Assembly: GCA_039881145.1 (NCBI GenBank)
Contig: JAYKKI010000015.1
Coordinates: forward strand, 30,173,001 to 30,237,000
DNA from: Druceiella hillmani
Lineage: Eukaryota; Arthropoda; Insecta; Lepidoptera; Hepialidae
DNA: 64,000 bases
Direction of reading: 5' to 3'
Below are positions 24,303-36,400 of this stretch, piece by piece. The notes below the pieces were generated by a model. The model was not told where the DNA came from. It was given only the letters and a program-made list of their open reading frames with translations, and ran no database searches. Position numbers and translations under genes: made by a program. The number at the start of each line of letters is the position of its first letter. The stretch's first letter is position 1.

Positions 24303-25925
24303 CAGTGGGTGGCAGTTATTAGAGATAGTGCACAGATTTTTTTACTTTCTAGATTAACGTATTTCTCTGAGCAAACAAATTGACCTTCATAGAGTTTATT
24401 TATATGATATTCAAGTTGTTTCATTATTATTGATTTTAAGAAATGGTAACACTGCTCGTCCGGGTAACTTGTCAAATATCTAAAGTTACTTGTCATTTAA
24501 TGTTTTTTTGCCGTAAATAGCTGTTGTAAAAGTTGTTAACAGAATAATTTTAAATAGCTTTTTTGAAGTTTTTCCTGTCCAAAGTGATCACAATGTAATT
24601 AACTTTTTTTATAAATTACTTTTTCTTATTTTAGTGACGAAATTTAAAGTTTATCAACAACATGTCGTGATAACCTCGAAATTGCTTTTTAACAAGGGTA
24701 AGGCTTACATCGCCAAGAAAATGTAGAGAAATACAGACATTATTACTCCACTCTACTCATTTCCATAGCAAATCATAGAGTCATATCAACAATTGCAGGT
24801 GTTTCGAAGTCTCTAGTCAATCGAATAAAAATAAAAATGGATGAAAAAAAAACCTTTAGAAGCAGGCAATAAAGGAAAATGTGGTAGAAAAGGAGTTATC
24901 ACTCCTCGTACTAACGTAAAATCAGGGATATCTGTCTCGAAAATCGCAGAAAGTGTGTGGCTTATCTGAATGTTATGATAAACGATGAAGGACTAGATGT
25001 TTCTGAAAGGACAGCTCGGAGGCGATTAGTCGAAGTGAACCTGACCGGTTATTTGGACTAAAAAAAACCAGGCCTCACTGAAATCTTGAAGCGATTGCAA
25101 TGTACCAGGGACCGGAATAGGACTGTTGCAGATAGGAGTTGAATACGCACAACCTTTTAGAATGGTGTAATTTGTGAATAACGAATATTTTATTATTATT
25201 TTAATATTTTGTAAGTATGCTTTTCCGAGGAATCAAAGTTGCAGATTTCAGTCAACAAAAGTGCATTCATCCGACGACGTCCTGGAGAGCATTTCCATTC
25301 AGACTGCCTTGTAGAAAGGGTGACACACCCAATTAGTGTCATAGTCTGGTCTATAATATCAGCAAAGAGCATGGGATGCCTGTACGTCGCGGAATGAACC
25401 ATGAGGCAGGACCTGTATAAGCGAGTATTAAAAACTCGGCTATTACCACAGCTCAAGGAATGGTTACCTGGTGATGAGCAGTAGTCCATTTCTATGCACG
25501 ATTCGGTACCATGCCACAAAGCCAGGAGTGTTACTGCATGCCTGGCCGAAAAAATGGGATTGTTTTGCTCTGGTCGGGGAATTCAACGCACATGAACCCT
25601 ACAGAAAACACGCGGAAGCTAACCAAACGGGCGATCGCCAAGGAAGTGATCACTAACAAAGTCGTATATGGAGCATGCCCCGACACGTAGAAGCTTGAAA
25701 CAAAAGGTAATATTACTAAATACTAAGTTTAATTTTCCTCATATTACAATTTTTTACAAAAAATAAATAGTTTTGTATAGATAACTTACCGTTTTATTAT
25801 CTTAATTAGACACTCTTACAAAAAAAATATCTATATCCCTAGAACCGATGAATTACTAAAAAAAAATCGTTAAACTAGAAAATAGAAAAATCTGCGCACT
25901 GTCCCTAATAACAATAGGCAATAAA
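24303..25925 (+). mobile_element. Decayed Tc1-type DNA transposon with both terminal inverted repeats
   Basis: The left end, from 'ggcagttattagagatagtg' through 'cagatttttttactttctag' to 'attaacg' near 24360, is mirrored at about 25869-25914 by an imperfect reverse complement of at least 45 bp. The plus-strand interior has broken transposase frames. 'ISVSKIAESVWL' is followed by DVSERTARRRLVEVNLTGYL, as in the HTH linker. Downstream come the remnants 'SMGCLYVAE' with 'TMRQDLYKRVL', and RLLPQLKEWLPGDEQ. 'SVTACLAEKMG' with 'RGIQRT' stands in the DD34E catalytic-core region. Several stops and frameshifts make it inactive. The total of about 1.6 kb is normal for Tc1 elements. Confidence 0.85.
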
Positions 25926-26095
25926 AAAATCCCGGAAAAATTCCTAGCGTATTTCGTAGATATATCCCTGATACCAGAAAAATAAATATTTATTTTTACC
26001 ACGTATAGAAAAGGAGAAAATAACAATTTTAAGTGACTTTTTTTAATGAATTTTTAATGAACGTCTCCTGTTAGTATACGTTCAGTTCTTTTACC

Positions 26096-27660
26096 ATGCC
26101 TCCCTTTTGTGTTAATTCTTCGGATTCATTTTGTTTCATTTGCGGTTTTTATTCGCCAAAATGTCAACAAAAACGTATTACACCTTGGTTTATGAAGTGT
26201 ACATACTTTGGTTTGAACATTTGCTACCAAAACAAATAATGGGTGCCACAAATATATTGTACTTCGTGCCACAAGAATTTACCGAATTGGTTCAATGCGG
26301 AAGCAACGGAGCTACCTTTTGGTCAACCAATGATTTGGCGAGAACCTAAGGATCACGTGTGTGATTGGTACTTTTGTCTCACGAATGTCAAAGGTTTTTC
26401 TAAGAAATCGAAGCACGCAATAAAATGCGCGGATGTGTTTTATTTCACAAAACCAACACCACATTCGAAAGATCTTCCAATACCTAAGCCACCAAGTCAC
26501 GTTAAACCTTCAAGTACTACTTCAGTTTCTGATAACGAAAGTGAAAACATCCAAGCACCTAGTACAATTCAATCATCACATTCGATCAACCAAGCTGAGC
26601 TCGATAAACTTGTTAGAGATTTAGACTTGTCTATGGAAAAATCGGCAATATTCGTTTCCTTTCCTGCATACTGTAAACGTTATAATTCGTACTTGGACTT
26701 CTACACTAAGGACAGAAATTTAATTTATTGCAACAATATTGTCGGTTTGTTTACTAAATTTGTCGGTTTGTATAATAAATGAATGGAGGCTCTTCATTGA
26801 TTCATCTAAAGCTAGCTTAAAAGCCCTACTTTTCCATAACGGAAATCATCACAAATTTCCATCCTTTCCTTTGACATATGATGCACATTTTAAAAAAACC
26901 TACGACGCCTTAAAGCAAGTTTTAAATAAAATAGAATATAATAAACATCGTTGAGCAATATGTGCCGATTTAAAAGTGGTTGCTTTGCTTTTAGGATTAC
27001 AAACTAGGTACACGAAATACTGTTGTTTCATATGAGAATGGGATAAGCGTACAAAGCCGAGCATTATGTTCGAAAAACTTGGCCACTGTGAACTTCTTAT
27101 GATCTAGGTTAGAAAAATGATCCGTTAATGGAAAGTACTTTAGCGCCTTTACACGTCAAACTAGGACTAATCAATAACGTTGTAAAGGCAATAAATAAAG
27201 ACGACCTAGGATTAAGTTTTTACGGGGAAAATTTTCTGCTTTGAGTGATGTAAAAATAAAAGGTGTTAAAAAGTTAATAAAAGGTCCCTTGTTCGTTTTG
27301 ATCTTAAATCCTAAAGAAAAGAATGTTTTGGTTGACGTTTGTTCTAGTCATGAAAAAAAGTTTTTTGGAAAATCATCGATCGTCTATATATGAAAGCCTT
27401 GCAAATCAGTTGTTAAATGCTTATAAAGAATTGGATTGCAATATGTCGTTAAAGATACACTTTCTGCACTCACACGTAGATTTTTTAAAAGAAAACCTAG
27501 GCAGTGAGTGATGACCACGGTGAGCGCTTCCACAAAGATATTGCTTAAATTGAAAAGATTTATTAAGGGAAATGGATGGAAAAAAGTTTATTTTTTACTT
27601 CTAAATAATGTATTCACTTTAAAATGGCTACGAAAATCTGTGAAAATTAAAAATGAATTT
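26096..27660 (+). pseudogene. Decayed copy of a multicopy arthropod ORF with Cys-rich N-terminus
   Basis: An ATG at 26096 opens MPPFCVNSSDSFCFICGFYS with a C-x2-C pair, then after a stop 'YCTSCHKNLPNWF', then ELPFGQPMIWREPKDHVCDW and YFCLTNVKGFSKKSK, and 'LPIPKPP'. Downstream frames carry EWRLFIDSSKASLKALLFHN, YDALKQVLNKIEYNKHR, CADLKVVALLLGLQ with YTKYCCF, PLHVKLGLINNVVKAINKD and MSLKIHFLHSHVDFLKENLG. From memory this block order belongs to a highly repeated uncharacterised protein family found in many arthropod genomes and probably spread by a mobile element. This copy has at least four stops or frameshifts. I know of no proven function for the family. Confidence 0.6.
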
Positions 27661-27833
27661 CTCTTAAAATCTATACATAGCTGATATGTTATTTAATGCC
27701 CTAACTTGTCTTTACCTTGGCCATTTACAATCACATAATCAGATCTCCAAGGGAAAAAAGTAGTTTTGAAGTGAAAGCTTCTTAAAGGCGCGTTGAGCGA
27801 TTTTTGGTAGGGGAAAATCTTTTGGGTTATATA

Positions 27834-27915
27834 TACACACACACACAACACACACACAACACACATACAACACACACACACACACGCAAGCGCACGCACA
27901 CGCACACACATACAC
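27834..27915. repeat. (CA)n microsatellite, impure
   Basis: About 80 bases of CA repeats with 'aacac', 'gcaagcgcacgc' and 'taca' interruptions. The ORFs on both strands made of Cys/Val or His/Thr runs are by-products of this repeat and are not genes. Confidence 0.95.
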
Positions 27916-27919
27916 AAAC

Positions 27920-29883
27920 ATCTACGCTCTGGCGCGAGACTGGCGCAAGCGTAACGGCTGTGTATACATACATATACCAACACATTGTATATACCCGACT
28001 GTATGGTGTGTGCATTGGAAGCTTTTTGGATAGGTAAAATCTTGAGAGTTCGCGTCACCGACATGCAGTATATCAGTAGCTATAAGGGTGACGTCTTGTG
28101 CAACATTAGTACCGTGGTGTATAGAGTGCTATGTAGTAAGTTAAATTGACTACGGCGAAAGTTCAATGTGTGTATACTGTGCATTGTTTAAATTGTATTT
28201 TAGTTTGATTAGTATTTTAATTGTGTAATTGTAGGATCACCGTGCAATACAACTGTGAGTACTAAGTATGTTAATATTTTTATATAGAAAAATGAATAAT
28301 AAAAACAAAGCGTTTATTTTCAAATATTTCCAATGTTCGTATCAATATTTGCGTTTTTGAAAATTTGATATTATTTATTTTTGACTTCTTCCATACATCA
28401 CGTAATGAGTATTTCATAGTGGCTTAGGAGTTACAAGCGTGGTAAAACAGATTTCTAGTACTCCGATAATATCACAGATTTAAAATATAATATTATTGTC
28501 GCTGATTTTAAAATTAAAAATTTTATAGGAAATTTAGATTATATGAATTTTATAAATATGATATGATATTTTATAAATTTTTATATACGAATTTTGAAAA
28601 TATGGTTATTAATGCAAAATTATGGTATAATTATTTCACAGTTTTAAGTTTTCACTTCTGTAGGCAGTCCCCATGACAGCCTATGTTTTTTTTTCTCGCT
28701 TAGTGTAATTTTGTCACCCACTGTACTTAAAAAACATTGGGATCGTTTAAATTAAAAAATATTTACTTTATTTCTTTACAAAAAGAACGATATGCAGTGG
28801 TAGCCGTCGTTTACTGATATTTAACTAGAGCCATGAATAAAAACACTAAAATATTTGTTAGACCGTTTTATTAGACTGGTCATTTTTCCTGAATTGCCTA
28901 TATACGTTATTATTTAGTACGATTATTTCTGGATTGTATTTAACAACTGCTAAAAATTATTTAATGTTAACAGGAATTTGGATTTTACATTTTAATAATT
29001 GATACATAAATGGAGAAACGTGCAAATTTAAGATGGTCGATATTATAAATTTTACCATTAGAGATAGTTTACTTCTATTTATTTTGACATACAAGTGAGA
29101 TTTATAGCTATAGTAAACTATAACGCATTGATTTAAATTTTCGGCAACTACAGTTTTAACTTCACGTTAAATAAACAAAACTTACACAATTAAACATGTT
29201 GGTTGAGTAAAACTCACTCTCATTCAAAAACATGTGTACAAATTAAAAAATAAATTCCTTTTGTTGAAAAATTATTTATTATATTAAAATTTGTCTCTTA
29301 CATTGAAGTACGTTTTGTATTATCAAAAAGAAGTTAAATTATACTTAAGCCTTAATGATATCTAAATATGTTTTTAACATTTTACAATAGTTTGAAGATA
29401 TTGAAATTTTATTAAATATGATGATTATTAGTACAAAGTTATTATAATCTTAAGACATTTTTAAAATAAAAGCCAAAAAAATATTTAAAAATCTTAATCT
29501 CAATCCATATTTATATATTTTATAAATAAGGTAAAAATCCAATTAGTTCGATAAATTCAATTCAAGAACAAAGTAAGTAATTTAATGACGCCCGAGTGTA
29601 ATTTATAATTCGATAAAGTATTTCGTAATTATTTAAAGATAACAGAATTTAAAGAATATTCTTTTGCAAAATATGAATCGAATATTTAATGAGAAACAAA
29701 AAGTTCAGCCATTAAAAATATCTATTTTTAGAGAATTGATTATTTTCCACAAATATTAAATCGAAGGTCTCATTTTCTACTTAAACTCAAATCGATAGTT
29801 TTGTAGATGAGATTTGTTAAAGAATCTAATGTTACATTGGCTTGACATTCGTAACTTTGTTGTTTCTTCATATAATTACTAGC
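27920..29883. other. Intergenic DNA downstream of the first DNAI2-type gene, nothing recognised
   Basis: The stretch is strongly AT-rich, with no protein-like ORF. It includes the 3' UTR of the DNAI2-type gene at its right edge. The first clear AATAAA on the minus strand could not be placed close to the stop, so the 3' end is left open. Confidence 0.45.
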
Positions 29884-30390
29884 CTACGACTGGTTAAATG
29901 CCGCTTTCTCTTTTTCTATTATCAACATATATTCTTCCGTGGCCTCGGCAAGATCTTTGTCCCCGGAAGTCTTTTCGTTTGGGTCACTGGCACCACTGTC
30001 GGGAATCACCTCCGTTGCTCTGCCCTGCTTCATCTTCAACCTCATCTCGCGCATTCGAGCTTCCAGTATTCGCTCCCTCTTGTTTTCCCGGTCAAATATC
30101 TGATTGATTAATTTTTTTTATTGTTCTCTTATGTCGATATAAATATTACGAAAAAAGTCGTAAATCATTGTTAACATTAATTTTTAATAATAATATAAAT
30201 TTCATAATCCAGCACAGGGATAGTTTCTCGTCTATACCTTTAACGACTGTTATGCCAATGGAATGAAAAACATTAATGTATTGTACATTCATCAAAAAAA
30301 CAGAGTAGCCAATGAATATTAAAAATGAAATTAATATAAGTTTGTAATGAAAACTGGCCGACAAGGAAGGAACGAGTGTTACAATTTTAC

Positions 30391-30452
<62 letters not shown>

Positions 30453-33400
30453 TTAACATAACAAGTGTACCAACGTAGTTTAGTGTGTAGGCGCGGCAGA
30501 TAATTTCGCGGACACAATTCTGTTATAATTGAATCATCAAACTGCAGTCGAATAAGAGTCCCTGCTGTAATAGGTAGACTGTTCACCACCCAGCAATGCT
30601 ATAAAAATGATGAGGCTGCACTCGATGAGTGTGAACACGAATATTCATTCGCAACAACCCAAACTTAATAAATATGCAAGATCTCTACCTAACATCAGAC
30701 TACAGAAATAGCTGAAATCAATTTTGCAATTGGTAGTCGAAATATAAATTAATTTCCAGTGCTTACATGTGTCAACAGCATTTTGTCGTTTTTATCGGCA
30801 GTTCCGAGGTTTTCCGATAGTTCGGCCAGGTATATGGAGCCCTTCTGACTGCCACAAGCCACCAGTCGTCCCTGGTTACAGGAAATATATTGAATTATAC
30901 TTTTTGATTAAAGTATTCAAGTGATAATCATATGTTAAAGTGACAAGATGTAAGTTAAAATCACTTGAAATTTATGCACTTGTCCACTGCTTAAGAGACT
31001 GTTCTTTTATATGTAACTAATTTTAATAAAATTTTCTCACGTGGGATTTGACACCAGAGTGGACGCCTGCCGGTTGGATTAGCATATTCCATATCTTAGT
31101 TTTATAAAGAAGAAAAAAATGTTTAACTTAACTTTTAACATTTTTGTTAAATCGGTTTTTATAACGTTGATTTTCTAGAAGTTTTTGATACGAAATAGCA
31201 TTTTTCGAGGTTGCCTAAAATAACACAAAGATAGATTTGCGATATGTCACGATACGATCAACTCGGTAGGAATGAAAAGTTTAGTGACGGGTATCTTGTT
31301 TCTAATATCAATATCACATTTATAAGTTTTCATTTTTTTATTGTAAAACGAATCGAAATTTTTGTATAACAGTCTGAAGATGGGTTCTTTTTAATGAGGA
31401 AGAAATATTTTAACTTTATGTTTTTTTTTCGATCGTCACATTTAGGATTTACCTTAAAAATCGCAGATTTGTACTCACGCCTTCGTGTGGTTTGATCTTA
31501 GTGAGGGGCTCGTCGCAGAGCTGAACCGTAACGACCGGCGCGCCCTGCCGCCGTAACAGGTCCCAGCAGGAAATGCATCCGTCCCATTGGGACACCATGA
31601 ACAGCGAAAATCTAACGATACCATTATTAAAACACAGTTTTGAAATTATTTAAATAAAGGAAACAGGAAATTATATCAAACGTATATTTCCTTTCACTTA
31701 AAACAATATAGTCAGAGTATCTGAAAAATCGAAAAAATATTAATTTCATATTTTGCGATAGCTTAATTAGAATTGTGTGTCCAAAATAACTACGCATAAA
31801 ATGCATAGTATCAAAACGCGGCTGCCGATGCAATTTAAGACACAGCTTTGAAAGGTCGTATGCTTTCTACGTGACAATATAGCTTAAAATGCCGGCTTGT
31901 GCCATTCCCACCTGCAAAAGTATCACTGGACTGCAACAGAAACAAATAGGGATTAATTTCACACGTAAATAACATAACCTAATTTAATTTTCAATTAACT
32001 ATGCAGTTTTAAAATATTGAAATAGATTATTATTAACAGAAGTGTGCCATTTTTATTGGTGTTGTCACCTCTTATTATATAAATTGTTTACCCAAATTAA
32101 AACGTCTCAATTGCTTGAAAATGTAAAATGTATTTAAACAATTAAAAAATCGGGATATGGGAGGTGTCGGAGAATTTGGTGTAACATTTGAAATTTCTGA
32201 TTTCATATTCAATTTTAGAATATTTTACCTACCTATATATAATAAAAGTGTAACAGAGTGAATTATGTACATTGGAAATATTGATTTATCGCATAGAATG
32301 ATTTAAAAACTTTTTTTACAATTTTTGTCTGTCTGTATGTTAATTTATACGGGTAACGGTACATAGAAGCAACATATAAGGGAAAAAACCTTTTTTTTTC
32401 AGTTTACTTGCGAACGTAGGCAGAGCTATTTGCATATATAATCATTGTATGTAGGATTACAGAGACGCGCGAAAGAAATTAATGTTACATTCATTCATTT
32501 TTGCCATCTTTATTTTCTTGAAAATATTGTTTAAAATAAATAGAAATTTTATCACGACAGAAATTTTATCACGACATAAATAACATAAATATACGAATTT
32601 AACATAAATAATTTTCTCGTCCTATTTTGAATTTCTTTAGTACGGGATCGATTACATTCTAATTTTTATTGCGGGCTTTTTAACCTCTCTTTTTACTTTA
32701 AGACACTAAGCTAAATTTAAATAATGCTGTATTAACAAAAAAAATATTCATTTGCACATGTACCAAAAAAATTGGTAGGTTAATATGTACACATACTCGT
32801 ATGCACGCATGCACACATACGCGCAAAACGCGCACACGCACAGGCGCGCGCGCACACATACACACATATTTAATGATAATGTATTTTAATTAATAAAATG
32901 GTAAAATGTGACAAAGTTTTTAAATAATTTTAACCTAAATACTTTGGCTATTGATTGTGGTCAGAATAAACGTTTTAGAAATTTAACATGACGCTCTTAA
33001 TAATACTTCATGTAAGCCAAGCCATGCATCATATAAATCGATGCAAATGTGAATCGTACTGCCGCAAGCAAATATATGTATATGTGTCAATTTTGTGAAG
33101 TTAGTGGGTAAAATTTTTCTGCTGGTAACACCGAGGCGCTCCACAATGAGGCGCTAGTAGGCGGAGCGCGGTGGAGGGGGAGAAGATTTTTGGCTTCACC
33201 GCGACCGCGAAGAGATTACTCTATATTTTAAGGTTTCCTACATACTTAGGCATATTTAAATATTTGTAGGGCGAGTTTTACTCGTACTTAACTTATTGAT
33301 TTCTATGAAATATTGATTTAATAGTAAAATTTGAAAAACTTATTAAAAACATTGAATTACTATATACTTATAATTTGCTCTTTCAATTGATACCCTACAC

Positions 33401-36400
33401 GATTTCAATTGTAAGAACATTTTACAGGGAATACAAAAAAACAGGTGCCGAAACTCGTTCCCGCCTCAAAAATGTTCATCGATGATTTTGCGTGACAACT
33501 ACCGAAATATTCGCGGGGTAATGTACTTTATCATTATACCAAATTTTATGTCAAACATGTTCCATGTAAAATATTTTATAAGAAAAATTGCATTAATTTT
33601 TAAAATAAATAGTTTTGAAATCCTTATAAGTCGCCTTATCAAGAATATTATAACTATATACCACACCATTGAAGAAATAAAAAAATCGAAGTCTACTTAT
33701 TCCTTCTAAAGTTTCCATATGTGTATCTGTGAATATTATTAACTATTGAGGTATATCCCAAATTTCAAATTTCTGCGTCTAATGGTTCTGACAAGAACGG
33801 TTGCGATATACGAACAAGTGACTAATCTCTTAAGGGCTCAATTTCTTCCTTTCAATATACACAGGTATACATGTATAACAGATCAAGCGCGTATGGGAAC
33901 ACGCAGAGTTCCGTAGGTATATCACAAACCCAATTTATACATGCAATATATCTTATATCAGTATCTATTGCATACAGTAATATATGTATATGTAGAAATG
34001 GTCCATATATACGTTGAAGATATTTACGAAAATATTATTGATTACGATGGGAACGTAACAAAAGTAGTAGGACACAAAAATACTCGTATTGTTTTTGAAA
34101 TGTTGTCTATAAGTCCGTTTTTCTATTCGCGAAAATATGCAAGAATAGCTTGAAGTTTTCACTGGTGGATTTTGTCGGATCTGTGTTAATATGTCAACTA
34201 TATTTAACACAATTCGGCCAAGTAAAAAGGAGATATGGAAATTTGACGTTTTGATGTCAAACCTACGAGTAAGTGATTTCCTCACTCGTAGTACCCAGTA
34301 TATATATTCACAAAAGTCTACTTTTATTATAATTGATGGGATTACGTGTGCTGATCTTATAATTAACTCAATGGTATGATCTAAAGGTCCACATGAACGA
34401 AGCTGCGGACAATAACTCTGCAATCAAACAATAACACATGCACGCGTATCGTTTGCGGAGTAATATAAGTATGAAACTAACATCAAGTGTGTGCATATCT
34501 ATTACACAGTCATGCGCAAACGGTTGGAAATATTTTCTTGAAATTAGGTTCGACGTATTTTATGAATCGAATTGACACATAAGACTATTTTTAGTTCTAG
34601 AAATATCACAACCATTGTAGGATGAAACTCGACATTTGTCAATAGTGGGCGCACCATTTATGTTAAATAAATGGTGCGCTTCAATATCTCAAGCGTCCAA
34701 AATCTGCAAATTAATTCGCCGCTTTATTCGGAAATTCACGCGAGTGAAACTGCAGACAAAATTTAGTCATTTTATAAAAACGTGATTTCTAAGAGCTGTT
34801 TGTAAAACACTACCAATATTTTGCGTCGGTTCTGATGCAATGAGACTTCAAATGAAAAATATGTTGTAACAAAATTCAATTTAATTTCAAATTCAAATGC
34901 GAAAAAAAAATTTTTGTCTCCCATGCGTATATGGGGAGATACTTTATTTTTTTTAAATTACTGCATATGATTTACTTGTAGATCTTAATTAGTAACTAAT
35001 ATTTTCTTTAATATTGATTAGTAATAAAGGTCTTCAAGTAAATCACTCAGCACATTAATTAAGACCCGCAAGTTAATGTAAACCAAATCTTTATGCAAAA
35101 GTTTAGTTATAAAATAGATCAAAAACTTTAGAGTTTAAGCTTGTGGCAGACACGCGGCTATCACTGCAAAAGTCAAGCAAATATATTTACAAACTCTTCT
35201 GATATAACCGCTTTCTTCTTATACATACATAGACCAATACATAAAGTTGTATAAGTAAATTTTCAAGAATGTTTTTAATATCCAGACCGATGGAAATAAA
35301 AATAACCAATTGTACCATCCAAATATTATTCCTGACAGCCAAATATTATACCTGATAGGATTCCAGGCGCCGTCGGTCAACTTGGTAGGGTGGTAGTAAG
35401 TCCAGAGGATGGCGCTGTCCTTGCAATCCTCGCTCCACACTCTCGCCGACCAATCGCCCACAGTGAGAAAGTTTTTCAGGAAGGCGGGGTTGCGCTGCAG
35501 CGAATAAACGGGACCCAGATGCGCGTTGTACTGGTGTTGTTGGGAGGAAATCGATTATTTCTTGACTTAGTTACGAGAAGAAAACTTCACAGAATAATTA
35601 TAAAAATGTAATTTTGTCACGTGAACCGTATAGAGGTATTTGACGTAAACTATAACTCATAGTTTGGAGCATATTCATGTAAATTGTCAAGTTTTGTCGT
35701 TGTATTTGAACTTTTTACTTAAATCGTCATTGTTTTATATTTGAAGGAATAATATAAAGGATTCAAAGACAAAGATTTTCTAACAACAAATTTAATATTT
35801 ATTTTTTGTTTATATTCGATTTTATACGTAAAAAATAGCATACTAATTTTCAACATCGCCTGACCAGGACACTATTTAGATATGAATTTTAACTCTATTT
35901 ATTACATAAATATAATAAAATATTTATACATCGTCTCTGAACTATAAGTAGAGGTCAATACGGTGGTTGACTCATTCTAAATTTTGATATTTTTCATACA
36001 GTCTTGAAAAAAATTTAAAAATTGATTGAAAAATAAGCCAGTTGTAGGCTTCTAAATTTGAAGATACGGATAGAGTTGGGTATATCCCTGTCTCTTTTTC
36101 TCTCGTAGAATATAATGTACAATATTAAAAATGACCTCACGACACAGTATTGCCGTCCTTCTCTAAAAGTTAAATTTAAACTTTTATAACTCGGTCAATT
36201 TTTAAAATTATTTAAAAAAAATTTCATTCTTCATCAGCTTGTACCTTGAAATTATGATTAATGAGATAAACAAAAATTACTCCAATACCCAATTCCAATT
36301 GTTTGAATTATTTCTAAAAAAAGGAAAAAATACATAGATACAAGAAATATTAATATATTTATTAATACAGAAAGAAAGGAAAACACATCAAAATCATTAC

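Larger units (their letters stand above)
31768..33218 (+). mobile_element. THAP-bearing repeat element, copy B, with a nested insertion
   Basis: This is the reverse-complement partner of copy A at 23.06-24.14 kb, located in intron 8 of the first DNAI2-type gene. On the plus strand ATG 31889 opens MPACAIPTCKSITGLQQKQI and then GINFTR, ending at a plausible donor (CACAC|GTAAAT at 31964/31965). The C-x4-C pair and the following 'GI-x-F' fit the first half of a THAP zinc finger (C-x2-4-C ... C-x2-H). The rest of the domain is not visible. The GC-rich end is at 33125-33215. Copy B is longer than A because of a nested retroposon-like insertion at 32235-32442 and an extra low-complexity block around 32730-32890. 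Confidence 0.65.

Noticed and set aside
27693..28064. Overlapping ORFs of up to 123 aa on both strands rich in Cys/Val or His/Thr
   Set aside because: They are translations of the CA microsatellite at 27834-27915.
29842..30111. Plus-strand ORFs over the last exon of the first DNAI2-type gene
   Set aside because: They are antisense to a confidently identified exon.
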